A stretch of 5,462 nucleotides of DNA from Candidatus Bipolaricaulota bacterium (GTDB taxonomy: Bacteria > Bipolaricaulota > Bipolaricaulia > RBG-16-55-9): the NCBI GenBank assembly GCA_027021605.1, contig JALUUA010000340.1, positions 1-5,462 on the forward strand, given 5' to 3'. The notes under the pieces were generated by a model that was given only the letters and a program-made list of their open reading frames with translations, was not told where the DNA came from and made no database searches. How positions within the stretch are numbered: the stretch's first letter is position 1; the number at the start of each line of letters is the position of its first letter. Positions 4,989-5,462 of this stretch are shown here, in pieces. The position numbers and the translations under genes were made by a program.

Positions 4989-5462
4989 ATGGCCCTTCTG
5001 CTTCGCGAGGTTGAAGTCGAACAGCTTCTTACGATGGAGGACGCCCTCGAGGCCGTGGAGGAGGCGTTTCGCGGCTGGGGGGAGGGTCGGGCGGTGAACC
5101 GCCCGCGGGTGCGCGTGCGGGTGCCGCACGGGTTCCTGCACCTCATGCCCGCAGCGGCCCTCGACGAGGGCGTCATGGGCTTTAAGTCCTACTCCACCGT
5201 CGTGGGCCACAGGGCCCGCTTTCTCGTGGTGCTCTTCGGCGCGGAGACCGGGGACGTCTTAGCCCTCATAGAAGCCGATCGACTGGGCCAGGTGCGCACG
5301 GGCGCGGCCTCCGGGGTGGCGGCGAAGTACCTGGCCCGCGAGGACTCCCGAGTGTTGGGACTTCTGGGCGCGGGCTACCAGGCCGAGACGCAACTGGAAG
5401 CCGTCTGCCGGGTGCGCCCCATCGAGCGCGTGAAGGTGTACAGCCGCACGCCGGAGCGCCGC
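4989..5462 (+). CDS. Ornithine cyclodeaminase/mu-crystallin family protein (3' partial)
   Basis: The first 158 residues are visible and the frame runs off the window; a full member is usually about 310-330 residues. The start MALLLREVEVEQLLTMEDAL is typical of the family. K66 in GFKSY lies where the substrate carboxylate-binding Lys is expected. R103-T-G-A in VRTGAASGVAAKYL (102-115) is the conserved substrate/cofactor segment, and G127-A-G-Y-Q-A132 opens the NAD(P)-binding Rossmann fold. The family includes ornithine cyclodeaminase, archaeal-type alanine dehydrogenase, ketimine reductase and 1-pyrroline-2-carboxylate reductase, plus enzymes such as SbnB that make unusual amino acids. The visible half does not discriminate, so no gene name is given. 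ATG 4989 is supported by the G-rich ribosome site 5 nt upstream. It is the last visible gene of the plus-strand operon. Confidence 0.9.
   Translation, partial: MALLLREVEVEQLLTMEDALEAVEEAFRGWGEGRAVNRPRVRVRVPHGFLHLMPAAALDEGVMGFKSYSTVVGHRARFLVVLFGAETGDVLALIEADRLGQVRTGAASGVAAKYLAREDSRVLGLLGAGYQAETQLEAVCRVRPIERVKVYSRTPERR

Noticed and set aside
3984..5210. 408-codon minus-strand ORF opposite the MFS and cyclodeaminase genes
   Set aside because: It is Arg/His/Pro-rich, low-complexity antisense translation that spans two well-supported plus-strand genes.

Overview
The window is GC-rich DNA that looks bacterial. Its starts have strong Shine-Dalgarno sequences, one tRNA promoter matches the sigma-70 pattern, both tRNA genes encode their CCA end, and it carries an exported Cu/Zn superoxide dismutase. 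The sequence alone does not place it in a phylum. One archaeal-looking trait stands out: a tRNA-Arg with anticodon GCG where nearly all bacteria use ACG.

Layout. Bases 1-57 are the last 18 codons of an unidentified plus-strand gene. A small hairpin and a hexamer repeat separate it from a convergent block on the minus strand. Read in its own direction, that block is: a membrane-anchored or exported Cu/Zn superoxide dismutase (2483 to 1887), tRNA-Arg(GCG) (1829 to 1754), tRNA-Ser(GGA) (1732 to 1643), and a secreted BNR/Asp-box beta-propeller protein (1608 to 73). A good promoter lies just after the sodC stop and drives the tRNAs. The propeller gene starts only 34 nt after tRNA-Ser with no visible terminator between them, so tRNA and mRNA may share a transcript.

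Divergent from sodC, across a 130-bp gap, is a tightly packed plus-strand operon. It holds an AhpD-like (carboxymuconolactone decarboxylase fold) peroxidase-related domain, a YfcE/MJ0936-type metallophosphoesterase, an MFS exporter, and the first 158 codons of an ornithine cyclodeaminase/mu-crystallin family enzyme, which runs off the window. The first two domains lie in one open frame of 360 codons. The join falls exactly on a G6 tract that looks like a ribosome binding site, followed by a GTG start. A single-base change in that tract in either direction would end the first gene there. The fusion is therefore either real or an indel artefact.

Functionally, sodC and the AhpD-like protein form a divergent pair with a plausible oxidative-stress theme. 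The link from these to the phosphoesterase, transporter and cyclodeaminase-like enzyme rests only on operon packing. I see no CRISPR, IS element, phage gene or defence system. The most notable items are the tRNA-Arg(GCG), the G6 fusion junction and the tRNA-mRNA arrangement.
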